A stretch of 64,000 nt of DNA, from the NCBI GenBank assembly GCA_964418125.1, contig CAYQKY010000016.1, positions 1 through 64,000 of the forward strand. The letters run 5' to 3'. Under the pieces are notes generated by a model. The model saw nothing but the letters and a program-made list of their open reading frames with translations. It made no database searches and had not been told where the DNA came from. This document shows positions 44,442 through 53,384 of this stretch, piece after piece. Both the position numbers and the translations under genes were made by a program. Origin of the DNA: JACJXW01 sp964418125. Its GTDB lineage: Bacteria; Bacteroidota; Bacteroidia; Chitinophagales; Saprospiraceae. Every line of letters starts with the position of its first letter. Position 1 is the first letter of the stretch.

Positions 44442-45977
44442 ATGAAAAAGCCCCTGGTCCCCGTATATTTCCCTACCGTTGTGGCCCTTGTTCTGGCCAA
44501 GTTAGTTTTGCATATATACACCAATACCCTCTGGGGCTTCCATCGCGATGAATTCCTCTATTTGTCCCTGGGGCGCCACCTGGACTGGGGCTACTGGTCA
44601 ACCCCCCCGCTCATCGGCTGGGTGAGCGCTTTTTTGCAGGCCACGGTGGGCGACAGCCTTTTTGCCATCCGGCTGTTCCCCATGCTGGTGAGCAGTGGGC
44701 TGATCGTTCTGGTGGTATTTATGGCCCGCGAGCTGGGCGCCGGGCGCTACGGGCAGTTCCTCGCCGGGGCGGCCATGCTGCTGACGCCGGCCAACCTCAG
44801 GCCGGGCATGCTCTTTCAGCCCGTCATGCCGGATATTTTCTTCTGGGCCCTGCTGGCCTATCTGGTGGTGCTGTACATTAATTCGGAGAACAGGCTCCAT
44901 ATCCTGTATTTCGGGCTGGTGTTCGGGCTCAGCTTTCTCAATAAATATTCTACGGTGTTTGCGCTGATCGGCATTGCCGCCGCCCTGATGCTCAGCCCTT
45001 ACCGCCGGGCCCTTTGGAGCCGGGCGGCAGGGGGGGCTGCTCTTATCGCTCTGCTGGTGATCCTGCCCAACCTCATCTGGCAGTACCGGTACGGCTTTCC
45101 GGTGGTGACGCATATGCGGGAGCTGTCGGAATATCAGTTGGTCAACGTGCGGGTGGCTGACTTTCTTACTTCCCAGCTGTTTATGAACCTCTCGGTGATC
45201 CCGGTATGGGTGGCGGGACTGGCCTGGTTCTTCCTGCCGCGGAACCGCCGCTTCCGGCTGTTGGGGTGGTACTTCGTCCTGGTTTTTCTGCTGCTGCTCG
45301 TACTGCGGGGCAAGCCCTATTATACCCTGGGCCTGTACCCGCCCCTCATCGCCGCCGGCGGAGTATGGTGGGAAAAGGTTCTGCATAGAGGTTGGCAGCA
45401 GGTGGCCCTTCCCGTCCTTATGGCGCTGATCCTCCTGCCCGCTCTGCCGCTGGGCCTGCCGGTACTGCCGCTGCCGAAGATGTTGTCTTATTGCGATTAC
45501 CTGATCGAAGAGGTGGGCTTCGAAGGCCCCATGCGCTGGGAGGACGGCCGGATCCACCCCTTGCCGCAGGATTATGCCGACATGATGGGCTGGGAAGAAC
45601 TCGGCCAACTGGCCATCGGGGCCTGCCGTGAGGCGGAAGGGGAGGACATCCTGCTTTACTGTGAAAATTATGGACAGGCCGGCGCCGTCGACTACTACGG
45701 CCAGGGAAAAGGAATACCCCCCGCCGTCAGCTTCAGCGATTCCTATCGCCTGTGGCTGCCCCGCGAAATATCAGCCAATACGCTGGTCTATATCAATGAT
45801 GAAATGGGCGAAGATGTGGCGGAATTGTTCCGGGATATCCGGGTTGTTGGCGCCATTACTAACCCTCACGCACGGGAGAGAGGAACTACCGTCTATATCT
45901 GCAGGCAGCCGAAGCGGCCGCTGGCGGATTTCTGGGAAGAGGTGGTGAGCAGGGTGCTGGGAGATGAGGGGAGGTAG
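44442..45977 (+). CDS. GT39/ArnT-like membrane glycosyltransferase
   Basis: 511 residues with about ten to twelve transmembrane helices in the first ~350. The first loop has the family's catalytic acidic pair region GFHRDEFLYLSLGRHLDWGYW and STPPLIGW, as in protein O-mannosyltransferase / ArnT enzymes that move a sugar from a polyprenyl-phosphate carrier to an envelope acceptor. A soluble periplasmic C-terminal part (~350-511) follows (MRWEDGRIHPLPQDYADMMG). The acceptor cannot be told. Followed by two hairpins. Confidence 0.87.
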   Translation: MKKPLVPVYFPTVVALVLAKLVLHIYTNTLWGFHRDEFLYLSLGRHLDWGYWSTPPLIGWVSAFLQATVGDSLFAIRLFPMLVSSGLIVLVVFMARELGAGRYGQFLAGAAMLLTPANLRPGMLFQPVMPDIFFWALLAYLVVLYINSENRLHILYFGLVFGLSFLNKYSTVFALIGIAAALMLSPYRRALWSRAAGGAALIALLVILPNLIWQYRYGFPVVTHMRELSEYQLVNVRVADFLTSQLFMNLSVIPVWVAGLAWFFLPRNRRFRLLGWYFVLVFLLLLVLRGKPYYTLGLYPPLIAAGGVWWEKVLHRGWQQVALPVLMALILLPALPLGLPVLPLPKMLSYCDYLIEEVGFEGPMRWEDGRIHPLPQDYADMMGWEELGQLAIGACREAEGEDILLYCENYGQAGAVDYYGQGKGIPPAVSFSDSYRLWLPREISANTLVYINDEMGEDVAELFRDIRVVGAITNPHARERGTTVYICRQPKRPLADFWEEVVSRVLGDEGR

Positions 45978-46019
45978 GAAATGAGAGGGGGCAGGCGAGT
46001 ATTCATTTCCACTTTTTTA

Positions 46020-46043
46020 ACGGGCCACCTGAAGGTAGCCCGT
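46020..46043 (+). terminator. Hairpin after GT39 gene (1)
   Basis: ACGGGCCACCT (46020-46030) pairs with AGGTAGCCCGT (46033-46043) with one mismatch, followed by CCGAAAAAA. Very similar to the terminator at 37529, so this GGGCCAC hairpin is reused in the genome. Confidence 0.6.
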
Positions 46044-46053
46044 CCGAAAAAAC

Positions 46054-46085
46054 GAGCCGGCAAACAATTCCTTGCTTGCCGGCTC
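46054..46085 (+). terminator. Hairpin after GT39 gene (2)
   Basis: GAGCCGGCAA (46054-46063) / TTGCCGGCTC (46076-46085), a perfect 10-bp stem with a 12-nt loop, followed by AGCGATTTTC. Second of two adjacent hairpins. The remaining ~250 nt to the next start codon show no gene. Confidence 0.6.
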
Positions 46086-46343
46086 AGCGATTTTCTACCA
46101 ACCGGTTCAGGTTGATAGGATTCCCCTTATTAATTATGTGCAATTTTACGGAGGATTTACCGAATTGTTGCAAGCTTTGTGTAAAAAAGCGCCTGGAAAT
46201 CATTTTCATAGTCTGTGATGGCCTTCCGGCCTGGCCGTTAGTGGATAATCTTCACAATTTAATGAAAAAATATATACCGGCCTTCTCTGCCAACATCATG
46301 TTTTCCTATATATCTCTATCTTTACCCCCCTAAAATCGATAAT

Positions 46344-46640
46344 ATGACACTGGAAGCCATAACCGAGCAATTTACCAGGACCGCCGCCCGTGCGCCGGCC
46401 CTGGGCAAGTCCGTCAAGTTTGTCTTCGAACAGGGGCCCGTACACATTGACCTCACCAATGAGCAGGCGGTGGTCACCAATGAAGATAAAGAAGCCAACT
46501 GCGTTATCACCACAAAAATAGAGACGCTTGACGCCATCCGCAGGGGCGAGATGAACGCCATGATGGCCGTGATGAGCGGCAAGGTGAAAATCAGAGGGGA
46601 TATGGAGCTGGCGATGCAGCTGCCATCGCTGATAAAATAG
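46344..46640 (+). CDS. SCP2 sterol-carrier-like domain protein
   Basis: 98 residues, a stand-alone SCP2 domain: FVFEQGPVHIDLTNEQAVVT, then CVITTKIETLDAIRRGEMN and the terminal KVKIRGDMELAMQLPSLIK, which closes the hydrophobic lipid pocket. Typical length for the bacterial single-domain form. Cytoplasmic lipid or acyl-CoA binding is expected from the family; the ligand is unknown. A near-consensus -7 element (TATCTTTA at 46317-46324) lies 20 nt upstream. Convergent with the AraC-type gene after it. Confidence 0.88.
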   Translation: MTLEAITEQFTRTAARAPALGKSVKFVFEQGPVHIDLTNEQAVVTNEDKEANCVITTKIETLDAIRRGEMNAMMAVMSGKVKIRGDMELAMQLPSLIK

Positions 46641-46687
46641 ATGAGCGTTATGATAACGAAAATTGTTAATCGTACACTCTCCGTGCC

Positions 46688-47776
46688 TTACCTGTTCTTC
46701 TTCGTAAACTGATCCGGCGTCATGCCGGCCACCTTGCGGAATGCCGTCTCGAAAGTGTGTTTAGAGTGGAATCCCGCCGCGTACATTACCTCCCGCAGGC
46801 TGAGGACTTTGTCTTTATCCGCCAGCAGTTCCTGGGCCGTGAATACCCGGTAGCCGTTGATGTAATCGAAGAAGCTTTGCCCGCCGACGCTGTTTATAGC
46901 CAATGAGACCTCCTGTGGCGTATTGCCCGCCAGCCGGGAGAACTGAGGCAGGGTGAGCCCCGGGTCGAGGTAGAGTTTGTCCTGCTGTAGGATGACATCC
47001 AGTTTTTTGAACAAGGCGGCGTTCTTTTTGATGGTGGCGGCATCGGCAGGGCCCCTTTGTGCGATCACAGCCGCCAGGGCTTCCTCTTCCATGCTCACCG
47101 GCGCTACGGGCTCTTCTCTCCGGTAGATCAGCAATGTAAACCCAAGCAACAGCAATACGTCGAGGAGGATATAACCCGCCTGGAACCGGTAGTACTTCTC
47201 GGCCATCCCGCCAAAAACCAGCAGCACGCTGGAGGCCCCCAGAACCGCCTGCCCCCCCCAGGCGATCAGTACAAAAAACAGCGCCCTTGCCTGCCCGGCC
47301 GGGATATTGCTCCTGATCTCTTTGAGCAGCGGGATACGCGCCCTCGAAAAGGCCAATGCCGCACCGACATAAATAGCGAGGTAAAGCAAAGGCGCCAGGC
47401 CCCAGAAGGAAAGCTCCAGGGCAGCCATCTGCCCGGGGACCAATCCGATCAGCCCGACAATGGCAAAGGGGATAAGGTGGAACCAGTCTCGTTCCGGTTT
47501 GAACGGGACGCCCAGGAGTGTGCGTGCATACAATAATAAAAGCGGCGCTTCCAAAAATTCAAGAGCGGAATTGTAGGCGTAAAACCGGTTGCCCAGCAGC
47601 AGGCCATTGATCAGCAGGTTGATGTACTCCAGCCCGATGAGGGCGATCAGCAGTCCGAGCAGGCGGTTGGCCAGGCGCTCTTTCCCGGGGCCGAAAAAAA
47701 GGAACAGGCTCAGGAGCGCTGCCAGGAGCAGCAGGACGATAAGGGACAAGGTAAGGAACAGGCCATCTGCGGGCAT
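46688..47776 (-). CDS. Membrane-bound AraC-family regulator
   Basis: 362 residues. Seven hydrophobic helices (about 5-220; LFLTLSLIVLLLLAALLSLF, YINLLINGLLLGNRFYAYN and further) precede a short linker and an AraC-type double helix-turn-helix (about 255-360) with DPGLTLPQFSRLAGNTPQEVS and the second motif SLREVMYAAGFHSKHTFETAF. The regulator is thus tied to the inner membrane and could sense envelope or lipid signals directly. Common in Bacteroidota; targets unknown. A long fold-back (47796-47959) lies 20 nt upstream of its start codon. Confidence 0.88.
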   Translation of the reverse strand: MPADGLFLTLSLIVLLLLAALLSLFLFFGPGKERLANRLLGLLIALIGLEYINLLINGLLLGNRFYAYNSALEFLEAPLLLLYARTLLGVPFKPERDWFHLIPFAIVGLIGLVPGQMAALELSFWGLAPLLYLAIYVGAALAFSRARIPLLKEIRSNIPAGQARALFFVLIAWGGQAVLGASSVLLVFGGMAEKYYRFQAGYILLDVLLLLGFTLLIYRREEPVAPVSMEEEALAAVIAQRGPADAATIKKNAALFKKLDVILQQDKLYLDPGLTLPQFSRLAGNTPQEVSLAINSVGGQSFFDYINGYRVFTAQELLADKDKVLSLREVMYAAGFHSKHTFETAFRKVAGMTPDQFTKKNR

Positions 47777-47795
47777 AATAGGATGGGGCTTTTAA

Positions 47796-47959
47796 TAGAG
47801 TTGATGCGACGGGAGTCAACATTGCGTAAATCGCGCCTTTTCTTCCCACGCTATGCCCTTTTTCGGTCGCGTACCTAAGGGTATGCTCCCTCAAAAGGCC
47901 TTCGCGTGGTCGAAAATGCATCAATTTTCCCACTATTAACCTCCGTCGCATCAACTCTA
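47796..47959. repeat. Fold-back element with 17-bp perfect stem
   Basis: TAGAGTTGATGCGACGG (47796-47812) is the exact reverse complement of 47943-47959. The interior has CACGC/GCGTGG arms, TTTTTCGG, a GCGTACC-TAAG-GGTATGC hairpin and CTCAAAAGGCC, in the same order as in the element at 34882 although the outer stems differ. AATAGAG stands at both borders. The gap 47777-48205 holds nothing else I can support. Confidence 0.75.
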
Positions 47960-48205
47960 ATAGAGAAACAGGGGAAAATACTAAAATGATCGCAAATGCA
48001 GGAGGGGTTCGTGATCCGAGATTCGTGATTCGCACCTTCGTTCAGGGCAGTGCATCTATGAAAAGTAGTGAAAATATACCCATGTAGCGGGAACAGGTGG
48101 TGGGGGCAGTTCTCCGGATGGGCCAAAGCAGATGGGGGAAAAGCCTTTTCGGCATAGTTGATGAAGTGAGCAGGAGCACTCCGGCCTCCTGCCCACCCGG
48201 CAAAT

Positions 48206-51200
48206 CTATTGCTTATTCACGCTAATGCTGACCTTAACCTCCCCCGGCAGTTCGATCTCCTCTCCATCGGCCACATCATCTACCAGCTGCAGGCCGGTAG
48301 CCAGCGTTTCCGCCTTGATGTAATCCCCGTACTTCTCCACGGCGGGAACCAGGGCGTCGTGTTTCTGGAGGGCCACGCGGATCTTGTCCGTCACCTCAAA
48401 ATCCTTATCCTTTCGGATGTTCTGGATGCGGTTGACGATGTCGCGGGCCATACCCTCGGCCTCCAGCTCTTCGTCGAGGGTGATGTCGAGAGCGACGGTG
48501 ATGTCGTCGTCGCTGGCGACCTGCCACCCGGGGATGTCTTCGGCGGTGATCTCGAAGTCTTCCAGCGTCAGCTCGTAGGTGTTGCCGTTGGCCTCCAGGG
48601 TATACTGCCCTGTCTTTTCGATGCGGGCGATGTCTTCCTGGCTCAGGCCGGCGATGGCCTGGGCGGCTACCTTCATGTCCTTGCCCAGGCGGCGGCCCAG
48701 GGTTTTGAAGTTGGGCTTGGCCTTCTTCTTGAGGATGCCGGAAGTGTCGTCCACATACTCTATATCCTTCACGTTGATCTCGGAGACGATGAGGCCCTTG
48801 ACGCCTTCTACCTGCTCCCGAAAGTGGCTGTCGAGGATGGGCAGCAGGATCTTGTGCAGGGGCTGGCGCACGCGGATCTTCTCCTTCTTGCGCAGGGAAA
48901 GGGCCAGGGAGGAGATGCGCTGGGCGTAGTCCATACGCTGCTCCAGATCCTTGTCGATGACGGTTTCATCGGCGGACGGGAAGTCGGCCAGATGTACCGA
49001 TTCGTGATCTTCCAGGCCGGTGGCCCCGTTGAGGTTGCGGTACAGCCAGTCGGCGAAGAAGGGCGCCACAGGCGCTATTAATTTAGACACCGTCAGGAGG
49101 CATTCGTAGAGGGTCTGATAGGCGGCCAGCTTGTCGGCGTCCATGGCGGCGCTCCTGCCGTTCTGCTGCTCGGCGGGCTTCCAGAAACGGCGGCGGCAGA
49201 GGCGGACGTACCAGTTGGACAGGTTGTCGTTCACGAAGTTGTGCACCTTGCGGGCAGCCTGGGTGGGCTCGTAGTCGGCGTAGTCCTTATCCACTTCCTT
49301 TACCAGGCTGTTGAGCAGGGAGATGATCCAGCGGTCGATCTCGGGGCGCTCGGCCAGGGGCGCCTGCTTTTCCTTATTGTAAAATTTGTCGATGTTGGCG
49401 TACAGCGCGAAGAAAGAGTAGGTATTGTAGAGCGTACCGAAAAACTTGCGCTGCACCTCTTCCAGTCCCTTCAGGTCGAACTTGAGGTTGTCCCAGGGGT
49501 TGGCGTTGCTCATCATGTACCAGCGGGTGACGTCGGCGCTGTGCTTTTCGATCACCTCAAATGGGTCGAGAACATTACCCTTGCTCTTGGACATCTTGTT
49601 GCCTTCGGCGTCCAGCACCAGCCCGTTGGAAACGACATTCTTGTAAGACACGCTGTCAAACACCATAACGGCGATGGCGTGCAGGGTATAGAACCACCCC
49701 CGCGTCTGGTCGACGCCCTCGGCGATGAAGTCGGCCGGGAAATTTTTCTCGAACACCTCCTTGTTCTCAAACGGATAGTGCCACTGGGCCGACGGCATGG
49801 CGCCGGAGTCGAACCATACGTCGATCAGGTCCAGCTCGCGCTTCATAGGCATGCCGCTATCGGAGACGAGCACGATCTCGTCGATGTAGGGGCGGTGCAG
49901 GTCAGCCGGCACTTCCTGGTTCAGCCCCAGGGCCTTGTTGGCCTTTTCGATCTCGAGGCGCAGCTCCTCCACCGAGCCGATGCAAAGTTCCTCCTTCAGG
50001 TCCTCGCTGCGCCAGATGGGCAGGGGCGTGCCCCAGTAGCGGGAGCGGGAGAGGTTCCAGTCCTGCAGGTTCTCCAGCCACTTGCCGAAGCGCCCTTCAC
50101 CGGTGGATTTCGGTTTCCAGTTGATGGTTTGGTTCAGCTCGAACATGCGCTCCTTGACGGCGGTGGCCTTGATGAACCAGCTGTCCAGCGGATAGTACAG
50201 CACCGGCTTGTCGGTTCGCCAGCAGTGCGGATAGGAGTGGACGTATTTTTCGGAGAGGAAGAGCTTGTCCTCTTCTTTCAGCTTGATGACGATGTCGACG
50301 TCGACGGGCCGTTCTTCTTCCTGCCCGTAATCTTTGACGTAGCGCCCGGCAAAGTCGGTTACCTCCTCAACGAAGCGGCCCTGCCTGTCGACCAGCGGCA
50401 TGGGGTTGCCCAGCTCGTCCTCCACGGTCAGCGGCGGGATGTCGTTCTCGCGGGCGATCTTGAAGTCGTCGGCGCCGAAGGTCGGAGCGATGTGCACGAT
50501 GCCCGTACCGTCTTCGGTGCTGACGAAGTCGCCCAGCAGCACGCGGAAGGCGGGCTTGTCTGGCTGCACATAGGGCATCAGCTGCTCGTACTCCATACCT
50601 TCCAGTTCCGCGCCTTTCATTTCTTCTACCACTTCCAGGTAGGGGATGGGCTGGTTGCCGGCCTTGACTTCCTCGGGCTTCAGATCGGGATTGGGTTCGG
50701 TAAAATAGGCGCCCATGCGGTCCTTGGCGAGGATAACATCGGTGAGGGTATCAGTGTAGCGGTTGTAGCAGCGCACCTTGACGTAGGTGATGTTCTTGCC
50801 TACCGCCAGGGCGGTGTTCGAAGGCAGCGTCCAGGGCGTGGTCGTCCAGGCCAGGAAATATTCGTGCTCTTTTCCTTTTACCTTGAACTGGGCCACCGCC
50901 GATGTATCCGTTATATCCCGGTAGGCGCCGGGAAGGTTCAGCTCGTGGCTGCTCAGGCCGGTGCCGGCGGCGGGAGAGTAGGGCTGTATGGTGTAACCCT
51001 TGTACATGAGCCCCTTGTTGTACAGTTGCTTCAGCAGCCACCATACCGACTCGATGTAGTCGTTCTCGAAGGTGATGTAGGGGTCATGCAGGTCGACCCA
51101 GTAGCCCATCTTGCGGGTGATGTCGTCCCACATGTCTTTGTAGCGCATGACCGTTTCGCGGCAGCGCCGGTTGTATTCGTCGACCGAGATCGTCTTGCCG

Positions 51201-51517
51201 ATGTCTTCCTTGGTGATGCCCAGTTCTTTTTCCACGTTGAGTTCTATGGGCAGGCCGTGGGTATCCCATCCGCCTTTGCGCTCCACGCGCTTTCCTTTCA
51301 TGCTGTGGTAGCGGCAGAAGAGGTCCTTTACCGTCCGCGCCATAACGTGGTGGATGCCCGGCTTGCCGTTGGCCGAGGGCGGCCCTTCGTAGAAAACGTA
51401 ACGGTTGTCTTCGGGGCGTTGATCCACGCTTTTTTCGAAGATCCGGTTGGCTTCCCAGAATTCGAGGACTTCCTTGTCGATCTGCGGGAGGTTGAGGCTC
51501 TTATATTCTTTATACAT
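48206..51517 (-). CDS. ileS: Isoleucyl-tRNA synthetase
   Basis: 1103 residues from ATG 51517 (MYKEYKSLNLPQ), the usual start; the longer frame to 51571 runs through the promoter. Class I synthetase that charges tRNA-Ile. HIGH-equivalent motif in YEGPPSANGKPGIHHVMAR (residue ~45), editing domain (CP1, around 200-410, with TTPWTLPSNTALAVG), the class I KMSKS in EGNKMSKSKGNVLDPF (near 620), and a C-terminal anticodon-binding domain with QPLHKILLPI. Length and motifs put it with the longer IleRS type found in Bacteroidota and eukaryotes. The only clear housekeeping gene in this window. Confidence 0.97.
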   Translation of the reverse strand: MYKEYKSLNLPQIDKEVLEFWEANRIFEKSVDQRPEDNRYVFYEGPPSANGKPGIHHVMARTVKDLFCRYHSMKGKRVERKGGWDTHGLPIELNVEKELGITKEDIGKTISVDEYNRRCRETVMRYKDMWDDITRKMGYWVDLHDPYITFENDYIESVWWLLKQLYNKGLMYKGYTIQPYSPAAGTGLSSHELNLPGAYRDITDTSAVAQFKVKGKEHEYFLAWTTTPWTLPSNTALAVGKNITYVKVRCYNRYTDTLTDVILAKDRMGAYFTEPNPDLKPEEVKAGNQPIPYLEVVEEMKGAELEGMEYEQLMPYVQPDKPAFRVLLGDFVSTEDGTGIVHIAPTFGADDFKIARENDIPPLTVEDELGNPMPLVDRQGRFVEEVTDFAGRYVKDYGQEEERPVDVDIVIKLKEEDKLFLSEKYVHSYPHCWRTDKPVLYYPLDSWFIKATAVKERMFELNQTINWKPKSTGEGRFGKWLENLQDWNLSRSRYWGTPLPIWRSEDLKEELCIGSVEELRLEIEKANKALGLNQEVPADLHRPYIDEIVLVSDSGMPMKRELDLIDVWFDSGAMPSAQWHYPFENKEVFEKNFPADFIAEGVDQTRGWFYTLHAIAVMVFDSVSYKNVVSNGLVLDAEGNKMSKSKGNVLDPFEVIEKHSADVTRWYMMSNANPWDNLKFDLKGLEEVQRKFFGTLYNTYSFFALYANIDKFYNKEKQAPLAERPEIDRWIISLLNSLVKEVDKDYADYEPTQAARKVHNFVNDNLSNWYVRLCRRRFWKPAEQQNGRSAAMDADKLAAYQTLYECLLTVSKLIAPVAPFFADWLYRNLNGATGLEDHESVHLADFPSADETVIDKDLEQRMDYAQRISSLALSLRKKEKIRVRQPLHKILLPILDSHFREQVEGVKGLIVSEINVKDIEYVDDTSGILKKKAKPNFKTLGRRLGKDMKVAAQAIAGLSQEDIARIEKTGQYTLEANGNTYELTLEDFEITAEDIPGWQVASDDDITVALDITLDEELEAEGMARDIVNRIQNIRKDKDFEVTDKIRVALQKHDALVPAVEKYGDYIKAETLATGLQLVDDVADGEEIELPGEVKVSISVNKQ

Positions 51518-51542
51518 CGCTCGGTCTTTAATTTTAAGGGTG

Positions 51543-51572
51543 CAAAGATACAAACAAAAAAGCTCTGGCAAA
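51543..51572 (-). promoter_or_regulatory. ileS promoter
   Basis: On the minus strand TTTG (51569-51572), 18 nt, then TATCTTTG (51543-51550), a close match to the Bacteroidota TTTG-N-TAnnTTTG promoter. Transcription should begin near 51536, giving a leader of about 20 nt. Its -33 box overlaps the hairpin at 51557. Confidence 0.7.
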
Positions 51573-51593
51573 CTTAGTCTGCCAGAGCTTTTT
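51557..51593. terminator. Hairpin overlapping the ileS promoter
   Basis: AAAAAGCTCTGGCA (51557-51570) and TGCCAGAGCTTTTT (51580-51593) form a perfect 14-bp stem with a 9-nt loop and flanking A/T tracts on both sides. It could stop transcription from either side. It contains the -33 box of the ileS promoter. Confidence 0.7.
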
Positions 51594-51815
51594 CGGTACG
51601 TACAACTATCGGCACATCAGCCCAGCAGACCGCTGTTGGGAATGATAATGCTGATAATTATATGTTGGTATGCTTGATGCATGTGTTTCTTAACTGGTTT
51701 TACAAAAATAGAACATATATGGGTGAATATCAAGCTTTTTATACGTTGTTAATCCGTATTCGTTCCAAAACGAAGTTTTCAATAACTTACATTTGTACAT
51801 TCGCTTAAGTTCATT

Positions 51816-52070
51816 ATGCCAAAGGATTACAAACTGGACAGGACGGCATTCAAACGGCAAACCGCTGAGGAGGCGGATGATCAGCTGGGCTATATTATGA
51901 CCAGGGTAAAAGGCCTTTCCTTTGAAGAAGTATTTCCAAAAGCCGAACTTGTCGAATTGGACGAAGGCCTCTTTGTCCGGCTTATTGCCCTGGAAGACCT
52001 GCTGAAGGCCAAGCGGGCCTCCGGCCGCGCTAAAGATTTCGACGACATTCGCCACCTGAATAAAGGATAA
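51816..52070 (+). pseudogene. Chimeric remnant of a two-gene nucleotidyltransferase module
   Basis: 84-codon frame made of two unlike parts. Residues 1-23 (MPKDYKLDRTAFKRQTAEEA) look like the start of the short partner protein that Bacteroidota often encode before a nucleotidyltransferase gene (M-x-K-E-Y-K-L-D-K-T-A-F-K-x-Q). Residues 24-84 (YIMTRVKGLSFEEVF, FVRLIALEDLLKAKRASGR and AKDFDDIRHL) look like the C-terminal end of such a nucleotidyltransferase of the AbiEii/MNT kind. The catalytic GS-x10-DxD part is missing. An in-frame deletion joining gene 1 to the end of gene 2 explains it. Whether the product is made is unknown. Confidence 0.6.
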
Positions 52071-52074
52071 CCGC

Positions 52075-53025
52075 CTACAGGCTTTCCTCCAGCAACCGCC
52101 CGAACTCCTCCGGCGCATCGATCCACGCATTGTGCCCGGCTTTATCAATCAAATGGTAGCGCACGTTCTCTATTGGTTCGAACCAGCCGGGGTACAACTG
52201 CCCTTCGAAATCCACAAAATCATGGCTGCCCACAATGACGGTAATGGGCACATCCACCTTCCGGTACATATCCAGGAAGTTCCAGGACTTCGGGAAGGTG
52301 CGCCCGGCAGCACTGCCGGCGGCCTGGCTGTAGAACACCATGCCGCCCCGCATTTGCTTCCAGCGTTCGATATGATAGATGTTGGTGGCGGCAAAATTTA
52401 CGCGCCAGCGAATGGTACTTTGCTGAGGGGTGAGCGGGCCGCTGGCCAGGCCGAGCTCTTTCTGCACCTGCTGAATGGCCTCTCGTTCGAAGAACTGCTT
52501 GACGGCGGCGTTCTGCTGCCCTTTCACTTCTTCTTCTCCCGGTGTGTAGGACGATTTGGGGTAGGGCAGGGCCAGGAGCGCCATTTTTTCCACCCTTTCC
52601 GGGTAGCGATGCAGGTAGGCGCTGGCCAGCCAGCTGCCCATAGAGTGGCCGAGGAGTTTCAGTTTATCCAGCCCGAGGGTGGCGCGCAGGAGCTCCAGGT
52701 CTTCGACGTGTTTGTCGATGGAAACCAGGCTGTCGGGACAGGGAGAGCGCAGGGAGCCGCGCTGGTCGTAAAAGACGAAGTGGTGATCTTCTTTGTGTTC
52801 GGCGAGGGGATATTGCAAGTAGGAGTGTTCGGCTCCCCAGCCGCCGTGCAGTACGAAGAAGGTGTCTCCCTGGCCGTACTCCTCCACGTACAGGTTGATG
52901 CTGTCGGAGGTGGGCAGGTACCACTCCAGGTAATCGCTGCGCTCGAAGAGGAACTCCTGGGCAGAGAGGGAAACGGAAAACAAGGCAAGAGCCGAAAGTA
53001 TACTGGTGAATCTTGGGAATAACAT
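52075..53025 (-). CDS. Exported alpha/beta hydrolase (proline iminopeptidase-like)
   Basis: 316 residues. Signal peptide ~1-22 (LFSVSLSAQ). Alpha/beta hydrolase with the oxyanion motif VLHGGWGAEHSY, the nucleophile elbow LLGHSMGSWLA (Ser near 127), an acid in VGSHDFVDFEG and catalytic His in DKAGHNAWIDAPEEF near the C terminus. HGGWG (for HGGPG) and the DQRGSLRS block point to the proline iminopeptidase branch (S33), but an esterase cannot be excluded. Convergent with the remnant at 51816, with four bases between the stop codons. Confidence 0.86.
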   Translation of the reverse strand: MLFPRFTSILSALALFSVSLSAQEFLFERSDYLEWYLPTSDSINLYVEEYGQGDTFFVLHGGWGAEHSYLQYPLAEHKEDHHFVFYDQRGSLRSPCPDSLVSIDKHVEDLELLRATLGLDKLKLLGHSMGSWLASAYLHRYPERVEKMALLALPYPKSSYTPGEEEVKGQQNAAVKQFFEREAIQQVQKELGLASGPLTPQQSTIRWRVNFAATNIYHIERWKQMRGGMVFYSQAAGSAAGRTFPKSWNFLDMYRKVDVPITVIVGSHDFVDFEGQLYPGWFEPIENVRYHLIDKAGHNAWIDAPEEFGRLLEESL

Positions 53026-53126
53026 AACAGCGGGTTGATAGTTAGTGGTTTGTTTTTGATGAAAAGCAGCCGGGAAGGTTTATGTTTACTTTCAGGGCCT
53101 TACCTTTATCGCTATAACCAAACTTT

Positions 53127-53297
53127 ATGAAATTCCTCGTCCTCCTTAGCCTCCTGTCTTTTTTCTGGGTGTTCTACCAGGTCTGGTACGAAGACCGCCA
53201 AAGGAGCATCCCCGGAAAATTGCTGTGGACGCTGGCCGCCCTGTTCTTCAGCATCCCGACGGCATTGTTCTACTTTTTTTCCCGGAAGCGCCGGTGA
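53127..53297 (+). CDS. 56-residue two-helix membrane protein
   Basis: A small frame from ATG 53127 to TGA 53297. Residues 2-18 (KFLVLLSLLSFFWVFYQ) and 33-51 (LWTLAALFFSIPTALFYFF) are hydrophobic, with a short charged loop (YEDRQRSIPGK) between and a basic tail SRKRR, so both ends face the cytoplasm by the positive-inside rule. I know no named family. Aliphatic/aromatic bias in frame and the clean topology support a real gene. It is divergent from the hydrolase at 52075. Confidence 0.6.
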   Translation: MKFLVLLSLLSFFWVFYQVWYEDRQRSIPGKLLWTLAALFFSIPTALFYFFSRKRR

Positions 53298-53315
53298 GGG
53301 TTCTCCGTTGGCAGG

Positions 53316-53360
53316 CTTGACAAGTTTTTCCGGGAGCGATCATCAGACAAACTTGTCAAG
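53316..53360. promoter_or_regulatory. Palindromic operator pair of the ABC operon
   Basis: CTTGACAAGTTT (53316-53327) and AAACTTGTCAAG (53349-53360) are exact reverse complements, and each contains its own small palindrome (CTTG-N-CAAG). The right half overlaps the -33 box of the ABC promoter. This is the pattern of a repressor that binds two sites 33 bp apart; the regulator is not identified in this window. Confidence 0.6.
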
Positions 53361-53380
53361 ACTAATAAATGCTATATTTG
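53353..53380 (+). promoter_or_regulatory. Promoter of the ABC operon (leaderless start)
   Basis: TTG (53353-53355), 17 nt, TATATTTG (53373-53380), matching the Bacteroidota consensus. The -7 box ends four bases before the ATG at 53385, so transcription should start at or within the start codon and the mRNA would have no leader. Confidence 0.7.
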
Positions 53381-53384
53381 CAGC

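Noticed and set aside
49241..51577. 778-codon open frame antisense to ileS
   Set aside because: It is the mirror of a well-conserved housekeeping gene in GC-rich sequence; the translation has no family features. The same holds for the long antisense frames at 57286-59085, 42613-44277, 54021-55424, 35301-36872, 17600-18973 and 19160-20494.
51518..51600. T-box riboswitch upstream of ileS
   Set aside because: The leader from the predicted start is only about 20 nt and there is no T-box sequence or specifier stem.
51690..52148. 152-codon frame antisense to the chimeric remnant
   Set aside because: Overlaps the remnant and the hydrolase gene; translation shows no family signal while the plus strand does.
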